Of a stretch of 64,000 nucleotides of DNA, positions 1 through 8,007 are shown piece after piece (position 1 is the stretch's first letter; each line of letters starts with the position of its first letter). Origin of the DNA: JBCCMQ01 sp039026235 (GTDB lineage Bacteria > Pseudomonadota > Alphaproteobacteria > Rhodobacterales > Rhodobacteraceae); NCBI GenBank assembly GCA_039026235.1, contig JBCCMQ010000007.1:103555-167554 (forward strand). Direction: 5' to 3'. The notes below the pieces were generated by a model. That model searched no databases. It was not told the origin of the DNA and saw nothing but the letters and a program-made list of their open reading frames with translations. A program made the position numbers and the translations under genes.

Positions 1-669
1 GTTCTTGAATGCCTGAAGTTCTGGTTTGGGTTCCGCTCCGGTCACCGGCATTTCCAGATCGTTGATTTCAAGGGTACGGAACATCTTGATGCTGCCCTGC
101 GCACGAACAGGGGGATCCTGGTGCTGTGCGCGCACTACGGTTCACCCGATGCGAATGGCATTCTGTTGTCACAGCTCGACCGTGGTGAGCGTCCCTACTA
201 TGGGATCTATCGCCAGCCCAGCGACGCCACCGTCGATCAGATCGTGCGGTGGGGACGGACATGCGCCTTGGACGAAATGATCCCAAGCCACAATGTGCGG
301 CGGATCATTTCTTCGCTGCGCTCGGGCGCATTGCTTTGGTTCGCGCCAGACCTGGAGGTTACGGGGCCAGGCAGTGTTTTTGCCAGTTTTTTTGGCGTTC
401 CGGCCTCTTCGACCAACTCCGTGGCGCGTTTCGCAAAAAGCGCAGATGCGATCGTTCTTCCAACCCGCCACATTCGGAACGACGCCACAGGGCGATACGA
501 ATTTGAGATACTGCCGCCGCTCACCGATTTCCCGTCGGGTAACCCAGAGGTCGACGCACCACGCATCACCGGCGTCATCGAGGACATCGTGCGCCCGGAC
601 CCGGCACGTTACTGGTGGTGCATCAAACGGTTTCGTGCGCGGCCGGAAGGTGAAGCGCCGATCTATTGA
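1..669 (+). CDS. Lipid A biosynthesis-type lysophospholipid acyltransferase (LpxL/HtrB family), 5' end outside window
   Basis: The frame is open from base 1, so the start lies upstream of the window. An HX4D acyltransferase motif is visible (HYGSPD, His at bases 133-135), followed about 75 residues later by the family block with LRSGALLWFAPD and FFGVPAS, which in LpxL/HtrB proteins lines the acyl-phosphate pocket. These enzymes transfer a fatty acyl chain from acyl-ACP to a lipid A precursor at the inner membrane. The usual length is about 290-310 residues, so roughly the N-terminal quarter to third, including the membrane anchor, is missing here. The family is clear; the exact acceptor (lipid A or an ornithine/other lipid) cannot be told from sequence. 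Confidence 0.85.
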   Translation, partial: VLECLKFWFGFRSGHRHFQIVDFKGTEHLDAALRTNRGILVLCAHYGSPDANGILLSQLDRGERPYYGIYRQPSDATVDQIVRWGRTCALDEMIPSHNVRRIISSLRSGALLWFAPDLEVTGPGSVFASFFGVPASSTNSVARFAKSADAIVLPTRHIRNDATGRYEFEILPPLTDFPSGNPEVDAPRITGVIEDIVRPDPARYWWCIKRFRARPEGEAPIY

Positions 670-708
670 TTGCTTGATTGCGAGCACGACCTGTGGCCCA
701 ATCAATCC

Positions 709-1422
709 ATGCGGATAAACACTCTCGTTCTTACACTCGCATTCGCGGGACCGGTAGCAGCAGATATCGTACGCGTGCCCTACGACCCGCTGCTGTCCGA
801 ACTCGATACTCAAATCGACTTTGAAACCTACCCCAAGAAAATGTCTCCGGGAACGAAACTCGACAACGTTCAAAGCTTTGATGGTGCGTCATTCGGAGAG
901 CGTTTCCGGGGGCAGTCTGTCGTCCAAGAGGATGGATTTGACGCCCTGGCGGGGATCCCATCTGGCCCCCTGGAGGTTTACGCGGGCGCACCGTCAGAAA
1001 ATCTGTCCGTTACTTTTTACTTTCTGATTTCAAACCACTTGGTTGGAAATGCGGCACCAGGGTTTCCAGAGAGCTACGCCGGAGGCGAAGGGGCGATCGC
1101 GGTTCTGTTCGACCGCGACCAGAGGGCCATCGGCTTTCGCGTGGCGGCCGAGCCAGAACCGGACACGCAAGCTGAAAAGGGTGTTATGACGGTCAGTTTT
1201 TTCCGGCGCGACGGCTCGATCATTACTCAGAAGACGCTGCCGCTTGATTGGGGCCGTGGTAGTTACGGCTTTGCCCGCACAGAAGATCAGCGCGACATCG
1301 CAGGCGTCACGATTACCAACCGTGATCCGGCGGGCATCGCAATCGACGATGTGATTTTCGATTCCCAAACTGTGACCGGGCTTGCGCCGACGCCAGACCC
1401 CGTATCAGATGACACCATCTGA
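709..1422 (+). CDS. Secreted protein of unknown function
   Basis: I do not recognise this protein. The frame is open from TTG 670, but ATG 709 gives a clean Sec signal peptide (MRINTLVLTLAFAGPVAADI, cleavage after AxA-type residues), so I chose it. The mature part is about 218 residues, acidic and beta-rich in look, with repeated short FDG/FDR turns and an end resembling the IDDVIF motif seen in secreted beta-sandwich proteins of the PEP-CTERM type; no C-terminal membrane anchor is present. It starts 39 bases after the acyltransferase stop and is followed by a DUF1330 gene 17 bases later. Confidence 0.7.
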   Translation: MRINTLVLTLAFAGPVAADIVRVPYDPLLSELDTQIDFETYPKKMSPGTKLDNVQSFDGASFGERFRGQSVVQEDGFDALAGIPSGPLEVYAGAPSENLSVTFYFLISNHLVGNAAPGFPESYAGGEGAIAVLFDRDQRAIGFRVAAEPEPDTQAEKGVMTVSFFRRDGSIITQKTLPLDWGRGSYGFARTEDQRDIAGVTITNRDPAGIAIDDVIFDSQTVTGLAPTPDPVSDDTI

Positions 1423-1439
1423 ATGGGAGGTTTCAGGCG

Positions 1440-1736
1440 ATGGCCAAAGGATACTGGATAGCCAACAACATCGTGCACGACGCTGCCAGCTACGAAGACT
1501 ACAAGAAGGCGAACGCCATTCCGTTTGAGAAGTACGGAGCGCGCTTTCTTGTAAGAGGCGGCCCGCAAGAGGTACGTGAAGGCGACGGTCTCCCGCGTTC
1601 GGTCGTGATCGAATTCCCAAGCTATGCCGATGCGATCGCATGCTACGAATCGCCCGAATACCAAAGCGCCTATCGCATTCGTGAAACTGCTGCCGAAGGG
1701 CGTTTGATCATTGTCGAAGGCTACAGTGCCAACTGA
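1440..1736 (+). CDS. DUF1330 family protein
   Basis: 98 residues with the features of the DUF1330 (dimeric alpha/beta-barrel) family: N-terminal KGYWIANNIVHD strand, central Y-x-x-Y-K-x-A helix, FLVRGG, VVIEFPSYADAIACYESPEYQ and a C-terminal IIVEGY strand. Length matches the family (about 95-100). Family members are small cytoplasmic homodimers of uncertain function related to ferredoxin-like monooxygenase folds. The stop-to-start spacing of 17 bases, with a GGGAGG ribosome site, suggests cotranscription with the upstream secreted protein. Confidence 0.85.
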   Translation: MAKGYWIANNIVHDAASYEDYKKANAIPFEKYGARFLVRGGPQEVREGDGLPRSVVIEFPSYADAIACYESPEYQSAYRIRETAAEGRLIIVEGYSAN

Positions 1737-1774
1737 CGGATTGCTCTTCTCAACCGAACAAATATATCAGAGAC

Positions 1775-2212
1775 ATGTTTGGCGATTTTCTTAAATCACT
1801 GACTGCGCCGGATCCAGAGCCGCTGTCACATGATGACGCCCAGCTCGCCTTGGCGGCATTGATGGTGCGGGTGGCGCGGAGCGACGGCGAATACGCCGCG
1901 GCCGAGGTCGCTCGGATCGACAAGGTCCTGGTCCATCGGTTTGGCCTGTCCCCGTTTGAGGTAACGGCGTTGCGCCGGGATGCCGAGCAGGTAGAGAGCG
2001 AAGCACCGGACACGGTGCGCTTCACGCGCGCGATCAAGGATGCGGTGCCTTATGAGGAACGTACCGGCGTGCTTGAGGCCCTTTGGGCTGTTGCCTTGGC
2101 CGATGGTGCGCGGGACTATGAAGAAGACGCGCTATTGCGACTGGTGGCGCCAATGCTTGGCGTGAACGACCGCGACAGCGCCCTGGCGCGCCAGCGTGCG
2201 GCGAAAATCTAG
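1775..2212 (+). CDS. TerB-like tellurite resistance family protein
   Basis: 145 residues. The N-terminal DDAQLALAALMVRVARSDGEYAAAEVARID segment and a second, internally similar half (RTGVLEALWAVALADGARDYEEDALLRLVAPMLG, written here in parts) match the TerB fold, an all-helical domain with conserved acidic residues that bind metal. Stand-alone TerB proteins are common in Rhodobacterales and are often unlinked to tellurite operons, as here; the true role is unknown. It stands alone between the DUF1330 gene and a membrane protein. Confidence 0.8.
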   Translation: MFGDFLKSLTAPDPEPLSHDDAQLALAALMVRVARSDGEYAAAEVARIDKVLVHRFGLSPFEVTALRRDAEQVESEAPDTVRFTRAIKDAVPYEERTGVLEALWAVALADGARDYEEDALLRLVAPMLGVNDRDSALARQRAAKI

Positions 2213-2312
2213 GCGTCCATCACCCAAAAGATACTTGTTTACCGACAGCCGATGAAAGGTAAACTCCGCCAAAAGTCGTCGGCTAAAACGGTCGGCTTCC
2301 GGGTGGGGGGAC

Positions 2313-3107
2313 ATGTCGCTAGACAATCTTTATCAGTTGCCCGTCTACTGGATAAGCCTGGCAATTTTCTTTGTGCTGCTCGCAAGTTGCGTTTTGGGCA
2401 TTCTGGTTGGCCAAGCCCGCCAACATAAGGGCGGCGGCGACAACAGCGGCAATGAATCCCTGGTGGCCGCGCTATTGGGCATCATGGGCCTGGTTCTGGC
2501 CTTCACGTACTCTTACAACCTGTCGCGACTGGACACGCGCAAAGCAGCCGTCGTTCAAGAGGCCAATGCGGCCGGCACGGCGTTTCTTCGTGCGGACCTG
2601 CTTCCCGCAACCGAAAGACAGGAACTGCAAACGCTTATTCGCGACTATACGGCTTCGCGTATCTTTCGAAATATCGACATGAATCGGCCAGAGTCGGTTC
2701 GGGAAGCCATTGACGAAACCCTTGAACTTCAATCCCGGCTCTGGCCATCAGCCTTTTCGCTAAGCGAAGGCCGGCTTGAACCACCCGAACGCACTTTCCT
2801 TCTTGGGTCGATAAACGACCTGATTGATGCGCATACCGTACGTCTTGCTGCAGCGCGCGATAGGATGCCGCCTGCGGTCTTCTACTTTACACTGGCTGTC
2901 GCAGTGGCAGCCCTTTTCGTTTCTGGCAACAATGCCGGCATTGACGGCCAGCGACCTGTGCTAAGGCTGACTATCTACAGCTTTGTGCTGGCCATTGTGA
3001 ACGCGCTCATTCTGGATTTTGATCAGACGTCCAACGGTCTGGTCAGACTGTCGGCGGCACCAATAATTGCTGCGCTGGCAGATATGAACGCAGTCCTTGG
3101 GCAATAG
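2313..3107 (+). CDS. DUF4239-like (bestrophin-like) integral membrane protein
   Basis: 264 residues. Membrane segments can be seen near residues 12-33 (YWISLAIFFVLLASCVLGILVG), 48-66 (ALLGIMGLVLAFTYSYNLS), and two close to the C-terminus around 190-208 and 217-236. Between them lies a soluble helical part with AAVVQEANAAGTAFLRADLLP, which is the hallmark segment of DUF4239 proteins. Family members are inner-membrane proteins of unknown function with distant likeness to bestrophin channels. The start ATG follows a GGTGGGGGG stretch. A PhnD-like gene begins 9 bases after the stop, so the two may be cotranscribed. Confidence 0.7.
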   Translation: MSLDNLYQLPVYWISLAIFFVLLASCVLGILVGQARQHKGGGDNSGNESLVAALLGIMGLVLAFTYSYNLSRLDTRKAAVVQEANAAGTAFLRADLLPATERQELQTLIRDYTASRIFRNIDMNRPESVREAIDETLELQSRLWPSAFSLSEGRLEPPERTFLLGSINDLIDAHTVRLAAARDRMPPAVFYFTLAVAVAALFVSGNNAGIDGQRPVLRLTIYSFVLAIVNALILDFDQTSNGLVRLSAAPIIAALADMNAVLGQ

Positions 3108-3116
3108 GGCACCTGT

Positions 3117-3863
3117 TTGATCGCCTCTTTTCCAATGTATGCGCGGCCAGAAACCTGGCCGGCGTACGAACGGCTCTGGGCATCGGTGCGGGATCAGCTG
3201 CAGGCGGTTCAGGATGTGCCCAGGACCCTAAATGGGTCCGATGATCTTTGGCGAGATTGGAAAGACCCGGGACTGCTGCTTTCGCAGACTTGCAGCCTGC
3301 CGTTTCGCACGGCGCTGTCGGATAAACTGACCCTTTTGGGTTCTCCCCAGTACGATCTGGACAGTCCGCCAGGCTACTATCATAGCGTCATCGTTGTCAG
3401 ATCGGATGACCGGCGAGAAAATTTGGCAGACTTTTCCGAGGCGACGTTTGCGGTCAACGATGCCCTATCCCAGAGCGGATGGGCCGCCATTGACGAAGCA
3501 GCGCGACTAGCAGGCTTTTCCGTTGCGCGGACTATCCTGACCGGATCGCACTTTAAGTCCGCCTGTGCAGTCGCGGCCAGTGAAGCGGACATTGCATCGC
3601 TTGATGCACTGACATGGAAACTGATGAACAGGTGGGATCGCGTGGTGCGTGATCTGCGCGTCCTGGATCGCACTGCACCCACCCCTGGCCTACCGTTTGT
3701 CACGGCACGGCCATCGCTCGCCAGGATGCTTGTCATCGCACTACAGGCCGGCTTCCGCCACCTGTCAAAGGACGATCGCTTCACCTTGGGTCAGATGGAT
3801 CTTGTTCAAATTCCGGTCGAACGCTACCTGGAATTGCCGGCTCCAAGAGCTTTGCCCACCTGA
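3117..3863 (+). CDS. PhnD-like phosphate/phosphonate-type binding protein without signal peptide
   Basis: 248 residues with the layout of the PhnD-like periplasmic-binding superfamily: FPMYARP at the start, LLSQTCSLPFRT, a YYHSVIVVRSDD strand, the domain-crossing segment FAVNDALSQSGW and the FKSACAVAASEADIASLDALTW block typical of this family. No signal peptide or lipobox precedes it whether TTG 3117 or ATG 3135 is used, so it probably stays in the cytoplasm, and no permease or ATPase is adjacent. It may therefore bind a ligand for signalling or sequester a metabolite rather than serve transport. The family call is firm, the function unknown. Confidence 0.75.
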   Translation: MIASFPMYARPETWPAYERLWASVRDQLQAVQDVPRTLNGSDDLWRDWKDPGLLLSQTCSLPFRTALSDKLTLLGSPQYDLDSPPGYYHSVIVVRSDDRRENLADFSEATFAVNDALSQSGWAAIDEAARLAGFSVARTILTGSHFKSACAVAASEADIASLDALTWKLMNRWDRVVRDLRVLDRTAPTPGLPFVTARPSLARMLVIALQAGFRHLSKDDRFTLGQMDLVQIPVERYLELPAPRALPT

Positions 3864-3954
3864 GCGGGAATAGCGGCAAGCCGATGCAGATAGATGATTG
3901 CAATCCAGCTGCGCTTTAGTCCAATTCCAGTTGAAGTCAGCAAAGTGCAAAGAC

Positions 3955-4734
3955 GTGCAAGACAACCAGGTTTCCGTCCTCGAAATTCGAGATCTGCACA
4001 AGAGCTACGGCCCGCTCGAAGTGCTGAAGGGCGTTGATATCACGGCCCATGCAGGCGATGTGGTGTCCCTGATCGGCTCGTCAGGGTCGGGCAAGTCGAC
4101 GATACTGCGCTGTTCCAACCTGTTGGAAGACAGCCAGCAGGGAGAGATCGTCTTTGAAGGCGAAGCGATCCGCTGGCGGTGGCATGGGCCATCGCGCCAC
4201 GCTGCCGACAAGACACAGGTGCTTCGGCTGCGTACACAGCTGTCGATGGTGTTTCAGCAATTCAACCTTTGGGCCCATATGACGGTTCTGGAAAACGTCA
4301 TGGAGGCTCCGGTGACCGTTCTACGCCGGAACCGCGCCGAAGCGGAACAAACGGCGCGTGATCTGCTGACCAAAGTTGGTATCGGCGACAAATGCGATGT
4401 CTATCCGGCCCAGCTTTCCGGCGGTCAACAGCAGCGCGCCGCGATCGCCCGGGCGCTTGCCATGGAGCCCAAGGCGCTTTTGTTCGATGAACCAACCAGC
4501 GCCCTCGACCCCGAGTTGGAACAGGAAGTGGTGAAGGTCATCAAAGATCTGGCCCATGAAGGGCGCACCATGCTTCTTGTCACCCACGACATGCGACTTG
4601 CGGCAGATGTCTCTTCGCACGTCGTGTTCCTGCATCAGGGACGGATCACCGAACAAGGCCCGCCCGAACGGTTGTTCGGCGCGCCCGAAACCCAACGGCT
4701 ACAGCAGTTTCTGAGCGCAACTGCCCATGCCTGA
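3955..4734 (+). CDS. ATP-binding protein of polar amino acid (HAAT/PAAT) ABC importer
   Basis: Complete nucleotide-binding domain: Walker A GSSGSGKST, Q-loop MVFQQFNLW, signature LSGGQQQR, Walker B ALLFDEPTSAL and H-switch VTHDM. The pattern, including the insertion between Walker A and Q-loop, is that of HisP/ArtP-type proteins energising amino acid or amine uptake. The frame is open back to TTG 3898; GTG 3955 (VQDNQVSVLEIRDL) puts the start next to the first beta strand and is my choice, with TTG 3931 or 3898 possible. It is the first gene of a run with binding protein, two permeases and amine-metabolism enzymes. Confidence 0.92.
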   Translation: MQDNQVSVLEIRDLHKSYGPLEVLKGVDITAHAGDVVSLIGSSGSGKSTILRCSNLLEDSQQGEIVFEGEAIRWRWHGPSRHAADKTQVLRLRTQLSMVFQQFNLWAHMTVLENVMEAPVTVLRRNRAEAEQTARDLLTKVGIGDKCDVYPAQLSGGQQQRAAIARALAMEPKALLFDEPTSALDPELEQEVVKVIKDLAHEGRTMLLVTHDMRLAADVSSHVVFLHQGRITEQGPPERLFGAPETQRLQQFLSATAHA

Positions 4735-4767
4735 CAAAAGAAACGCGTTCAAACAGGGAGTGTCGAT

Positions 4768-5496
4768 ATGAAGACCCTAATTATGTCCGCCACCGCTTTG
4801 GCCTTGATTGGCAGCGCAGCACTAGCTGGCAGCCATACCGTCGTACGCATGGGTACCGAAGGTGCCTACCCTCCGTACAACTTCATCAACGATAACGGTG
4901 AAGTGGATGGATTTGAACGCGAGTTGGGAGATGAACTCTGCACCCGCGCCGAACTGACCTGTGAATGGGTTATCAACGACTGGGATTCGATTATTCCCAA
5001 TCTTGTGTCCGGCAATTACGATACTATCATCGCCGGCATGTCGATTACCGACGAACGGGACGAGGTGATTGATTTCACACAGAACTATCTTCAGCCCGAC
5101 CCCTCGAACTACCTGGCGCTTTCGGATGAGGCCGATCTTGAAGGTGGCGTAATCGCTGCTCAGATCAACACGATACAGGCTTCCTATATTGCCTCGACCG
5201 GAGCGACTTTGGTCGAATTCGCGACACCGGATGAAACCATTGCGGCCGTGCAAAATGGTGAAGTCGACGCGGCTCTGGCAGACCAAGACTTCCTGCTACC
5301 GATTGCAGAACAGAATGGCGATCTGATGATTGTCGGGGATCCGGTCATGCTGGGTGGTGGCGTTGGCATGGGGGTCCGCGAGTCCGACGGTGAGCTGAAA
5401 GAAAAAATGGATGCCGCCATTTCCGCGATGAAGGACGACGGCACGCTCAACACGATGATCAAGAAGTGGTTCGGAGAAGACGCGCTGACTTTCTAG
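4768..5496 (+). CDS. Periplasmic amino acid/amine-binding protein (solute-binding family 3)
   Basis: 242 residues with a Sec signal peptide (MKTLIMSATALALIGSAALAGSH, cleavage near residue 20) and the family-3 pattern: GTEGAYPPYNFINDNGEVDGFERELGDELC at the N-terminal lobe and the signature DTIIAGMSITDERDEVIDFT (shown in two motifs). The mature protein is the length of HisJ/ArgT-type binding proteins. A GGGAG ribosome site precedes the start. Its partner genes are the ATPase upstream and the two permeases downstream; the downstream enzymes suggest a ligand with an amino group that becomes gamma-glutamylated, such as a polyamine or amino acid derivative (inference). Confidence 0.92.
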   Translation: MKTLIMSATALALIGSAALAGSHTVVRMGTEGAYPPYNFINDNGEVDGFERELGDELCTRAELTCEWVINDWDSIIPNLVSGNYDTIIAGMSITDERDEVIDFTQNYLQPDPSNYLALSDEADLEGGVIAAQINTIQASYIASTGATLVEFATPDETIAAVQNGEVDAALADQDFLLPIAEQNGDLMIVGDPVMLGGGVGMGVRESDGELKEKMDAAISAMKDDGTLNTMIKKWFGEDALTF

Positions 5497-5504
5497 CCTA
5501 GCGC

Positions 5505-5523
5505 GCGGGGGCAATGCCCCCGC
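5505..5523 (+). terminator. Intercistronic hairpin after the binding-protein gene
   Basis: A perfect 8-bp inverted repeat (GCGGGGGC, loop AAT, GCCCCCGC) begins 9 bases after the binding-protein stop and ends 17 bases before the first permease. It lacks a following T-run. Such hairpins between binding-protein and permease genes usually protect the upstream message from 3' decay or attenuate the downstream genes, giving more binding protein than permease. Confidence 0.65.
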
Positions 5524-5539
5524 AACCGTTCTTCTGGCA

Positions 5540-6430
5540 ATGTTCTCGTTCTGCACCGATCCCACGACGCTTTCAGACGCCCGATGGCTGGCATGCTATC
5601 TGACGACGCCCAAGCACATGTCGTTCTACGCGAGCTTTGGAACGGTGATGTTGCTCCTTGCGGTAACGGCGCCCGCGTCGCTCTTGTTTGGATTTGGGGG
5701 TGCTCTGGCAGCACGCAGCAGCTTGGCGCCGCTGCGCTGGCTCGGCAAGGGCTACACCGCCATCGTGCGGGGTGTCCCCGATATCGTGTTCTTCCTTTTC
5801 TTCGTTATTGCGCTGGATCAGGGCTTTGAATGGCTGCGCCACCAGATCAGCTGTCCAGACTGGACCGACCCGATCCGGCAGGGCAACGACTTTATTGTAT
5901 GCACCGAAGCAAAGCTGCCGCTGTCGGCTAGCCCACAATGGGTTCACGAAATCTATGGCTTTTGTCTGGCCGTACTGACCTTCGCCATTGTCTTTGGTGC
6001 TTTTGCCGCCAACGTTCTTTACGGGGCGATGCAGGCGGTTCCACGCGCTCAGCTTGAGACGGCCGAGGCCTATGGCATGACCCGTCGCCAGACCTTTCGA
6101 CGTGTCCTTCTTCCGCAGATGTGGATCTACGCGCTGCCGGGGTTATCAAACCTCTGGATGATCCTGATCAAGGCGACCCCACTTCTGTTTTTGCTGGGCG
6201 TCGAGGACATCGTTTATTGGGCACGAGAGCTTGGAGGCTCAAAAACAAACGCTTTCACCTATCCCCACCCAGACTGGCGGCTTTGGTACTTTCTTGGCCT
6301 GCTTGCGTTTTATCTTCTGCTGACGCGCGTCTCCGAGGTTGTCTTTGGGCGGCTTTCCCGGCGGGTGTCCCGCGGTCAGGCCACTCTAGGTGGTACAGCC
6401 GAGCGCCGCCCAGTGGTTGCACCGACATGA
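5540..6430 (+). CDS. ABC transporter permease, HisQ type
   Basis: 296 residues. Several hydrophobic segments and the EAA loop (QLETAEAYGMTRRQTFRRVLLPQ, cited as EAYGMTRRQTFRRVLLPQ) identify an inner-membrane permease of the His/Glu/Gln/Arg/opine family. An extra soluble loop of about 50 residues with a C-x-D...FIVC pair is inserted after the second membrane segment (around residues 95-130), longer than in typical HisQ. Its stop overlaps the next permease start by ATGA, so translation is probably coupled. Confidence 0.9.
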   Translation: MFSFCTDPTTLSDARWLACYLTTPKHMSFYASFGTVMLLLAVTAPASLLFGFGGALAARSSLAPLRWLGKGYTAIVRGVPDIVFFLFFVIALDQGFEWLRHQISCPDWTDPIRQGNDFIVCTEAKLPLSASPQWVHEIYGFCLAVLTFAIVFGAFAANVLYGAMQAVPRAQLETAEAYGMTRRQTFRRVLLPQMWIYALPGLSNLWMILIKATPLLFLLGVEDIVYWARELGGSKTNAFTYPHPDWRLWYFLGLLAFYLLLTRVSEVVFGRLSRRVSRGQATLGGTAERRPVVAPT

Positions 6431-7266
6431 CATGTCTCGAAACCCTTCAAGCCTACGGGCTGCGCGCGATCGGCATCGGTGAACGGCTGCTTCCGCGTAC
6501 CGATATCACACTTTGCGATCAGATCGTCCTGATCGGGTCGGGCATGCTTTGGAACATCTACTTCGCACTTATGGCGCTGACGTTCGGCTTTGTCGTTGCC
6601 ACCGCGCTGGCAATTTCAAAGGCGAGCGACCGGACGGTTTTGCGCAAGCCCGCGCAGGCCTTTATCTTTGTCTTCCGGGGTTCTCCACTCTTCATCCAGT
6701 TTTTTCTGGCTTATGAGACCTTCGTTTTGCTGCCGCGCGGCGGGATCGAGTTTTCGTTCCTCGGCGTGGATTTCACTGCGGAAACGCGGTGGCTGACACG
6801 GGCATGGGCCGGTGCGCTGATCGTCTTGTTACTCAACACATCTGCCTATGCGGCCGAGATCTTCTATGGAGCGCTTCGCGCCATTCCAAAGGCCGATCTC
6901 GAAGCGGCCGACGCCTATGGTTTCAGCGGTTGGTCCAAGTTCAGAAAGATCGTTTTTCCGACCATGCTGCGCCTTGCCTGGCCAAGTTATACGAATGAAG
7001 CGATCTTTCTATTTCATGCCACAACCTTGGTCTTTTTTTCAAGTTTCCCCGCATGGCAACAGCGTGGCGATGCGCTTTACTATGCCAACTACTTTGCAGA
7101 CAAGACATTCAATCCGTTCGTGCCCTACCCCATCGTGGCGGTCTATTTTATATTCGCGACGCTGTGTATTATTGGCGTTTTCGCGCTGGCCTCACGCAGG
7201 TTGAACCGACATCTTCCAAAGATGGCGCGCGCACCGATGCGGATCAGGCCGCAACTGATCCGCTAG
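6427..7266 (+). CDS. ABC transporter permease, HisM type
   Basis: The frame is open from 6121, but the ATG at 6427 overlaps the HisQ stop as ATGA and is the obvious start, giving 279 residues. Membrane segments are visible around residues 38-60, 75-95 (AFIFVFRGSPLFIQFFLAYETF) and near the C-terminus. The EAA motif reads EAADAYGFSGWSKFRKIVFP and contacts the ATPase. HisQ and HisM form the heterodimeric channel for the binding protein at 4768. A 57-base gap separates it from the amidotransferase gene. Confidence 0.9.
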   Translation: MTCLETLQAYGLRAIGIGERLLPRTDITLCDQIVLIGSGMLWNIYFALMALTFGFVVATALAISKASDRTVLRKPAQAFIFVFRGSPLFIQFFLAYETFVLLPRGGIEFSFLGVDFTAETRWLTRAWAGALIVLLLNTSAYAAEIFYGALRAIPKADLEAADAYGFSGWSKFRKIVFPTMLRLAWPSYTNEAIFLFHATTLVFFSSFPAWQQRGDALYYANYFADKTFNPFVPYPIVAVYFIFATLCIIGVFALASRRLNRHLPKMARAPMRIRPQLIR

Positions 7267-7323
7267 CAGGATCTTGCCCTGCCAAACGGGCGCAACTACG
7301 GTCGCGGCAAAACTTGGTGATCC

Positions 7324-8007
7324 ATGCACATTGGCATCCTGCAAACCGGCCACAGCCCAGACGTCATCCGCAACCGGTTGGGAGACGTCGATCAATTGTT
7401 TCGCGACCTGTTAGAGCCCAACGGATTCAATTGTACGACATGGGCCGTGGTTGACGGCGACTTCCCCCCATCACCCGAAAGCGCGGATGGCTGGGTGATC
7501 ACCGGCTCGCGACACGGTGTGTACGAAGACCACGCTTGGATCGCGCCGCTTGAGCAGTTCGTCCGGGACACCGTTCAGGCAAAGGTGCCCATGGTCGGCA
7601 TCTGTTTCGGGCATCAAATCATGGCGCAGGCTTTGGGCGGACGCGTCGAGAAATTTAACGGCGGTTGGACGGTCGGCGCGCAAAACTACAGTTTCGGTGA
7701 TGATGATTTTCTTCTTGCAGCCTGGCATCAGGACCAGGTTGTCGATCTACCCGCCGGGGCGCAGGTCGTCAGCCAAACCGATACATGCGCTTTTGCGGCG
7801 CTCAGCTACGGTGATCACGCGTACTCTGTCCAATTCCACCCGGAATTCGACTCCGCCTTCCTGCGCGAACTTGTCGAACATCGTGGTCCGGGCGTTGTTC
7901 CCGAACTTCGGCTGGAAAAAGCGCGCCGGGATCTGGCTCTGACGCTTGACGGCAAGCGCTTTGGAGAAAAGATGGCCGCGTTTTTCAGGGCCGGCGCGCA
8001 TGGGTGA
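7324..8007 (+). CDS. Class I glutamine amidotransferase (GATase1) domain protein
   Basis: 227 residues forming a stand-alone class I GATase. The nucleophile elbow GICFGHQ carries Cys94, and the His-x-Glu pair is in VQFHPEF (His172, Glu174), completing the catalytic triad. Members hydrolyse glutamine or gamma-glutamyl amides. Beside a glutamine-synthetase-like ligase and a PuuB-like oxidase, a role in cleaving a gamma-glutamyl intermediate (as PuuD does in the Puu pathway) is plausible, although PuuD itself belongs to a distinct C26 branch. The next gene starts 8 bases inside its 3' end, so the genes are translationally coupled. Confidence 0.88.
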   Translation: MHIGILQTGHSPDVIRNRLGDVDQLFRDLLEPNGFNCTTWAVVDGDFPPSPESADGWVITGSRHGVYEDHAWIAPLEQFVRDTVQAKVPMVGICFGHQIMAQALGGRVEKFNGGWTVGAQNYSFGDDDFLLAAWHQDQVVDLPAGAQVVSQTDTCAFAALSYGDHAYSVQFHPEFDSAFLRELVEHRGPGVVPELRLEKARRDLALTLDGKRFGEKMAAFFRAGAHG

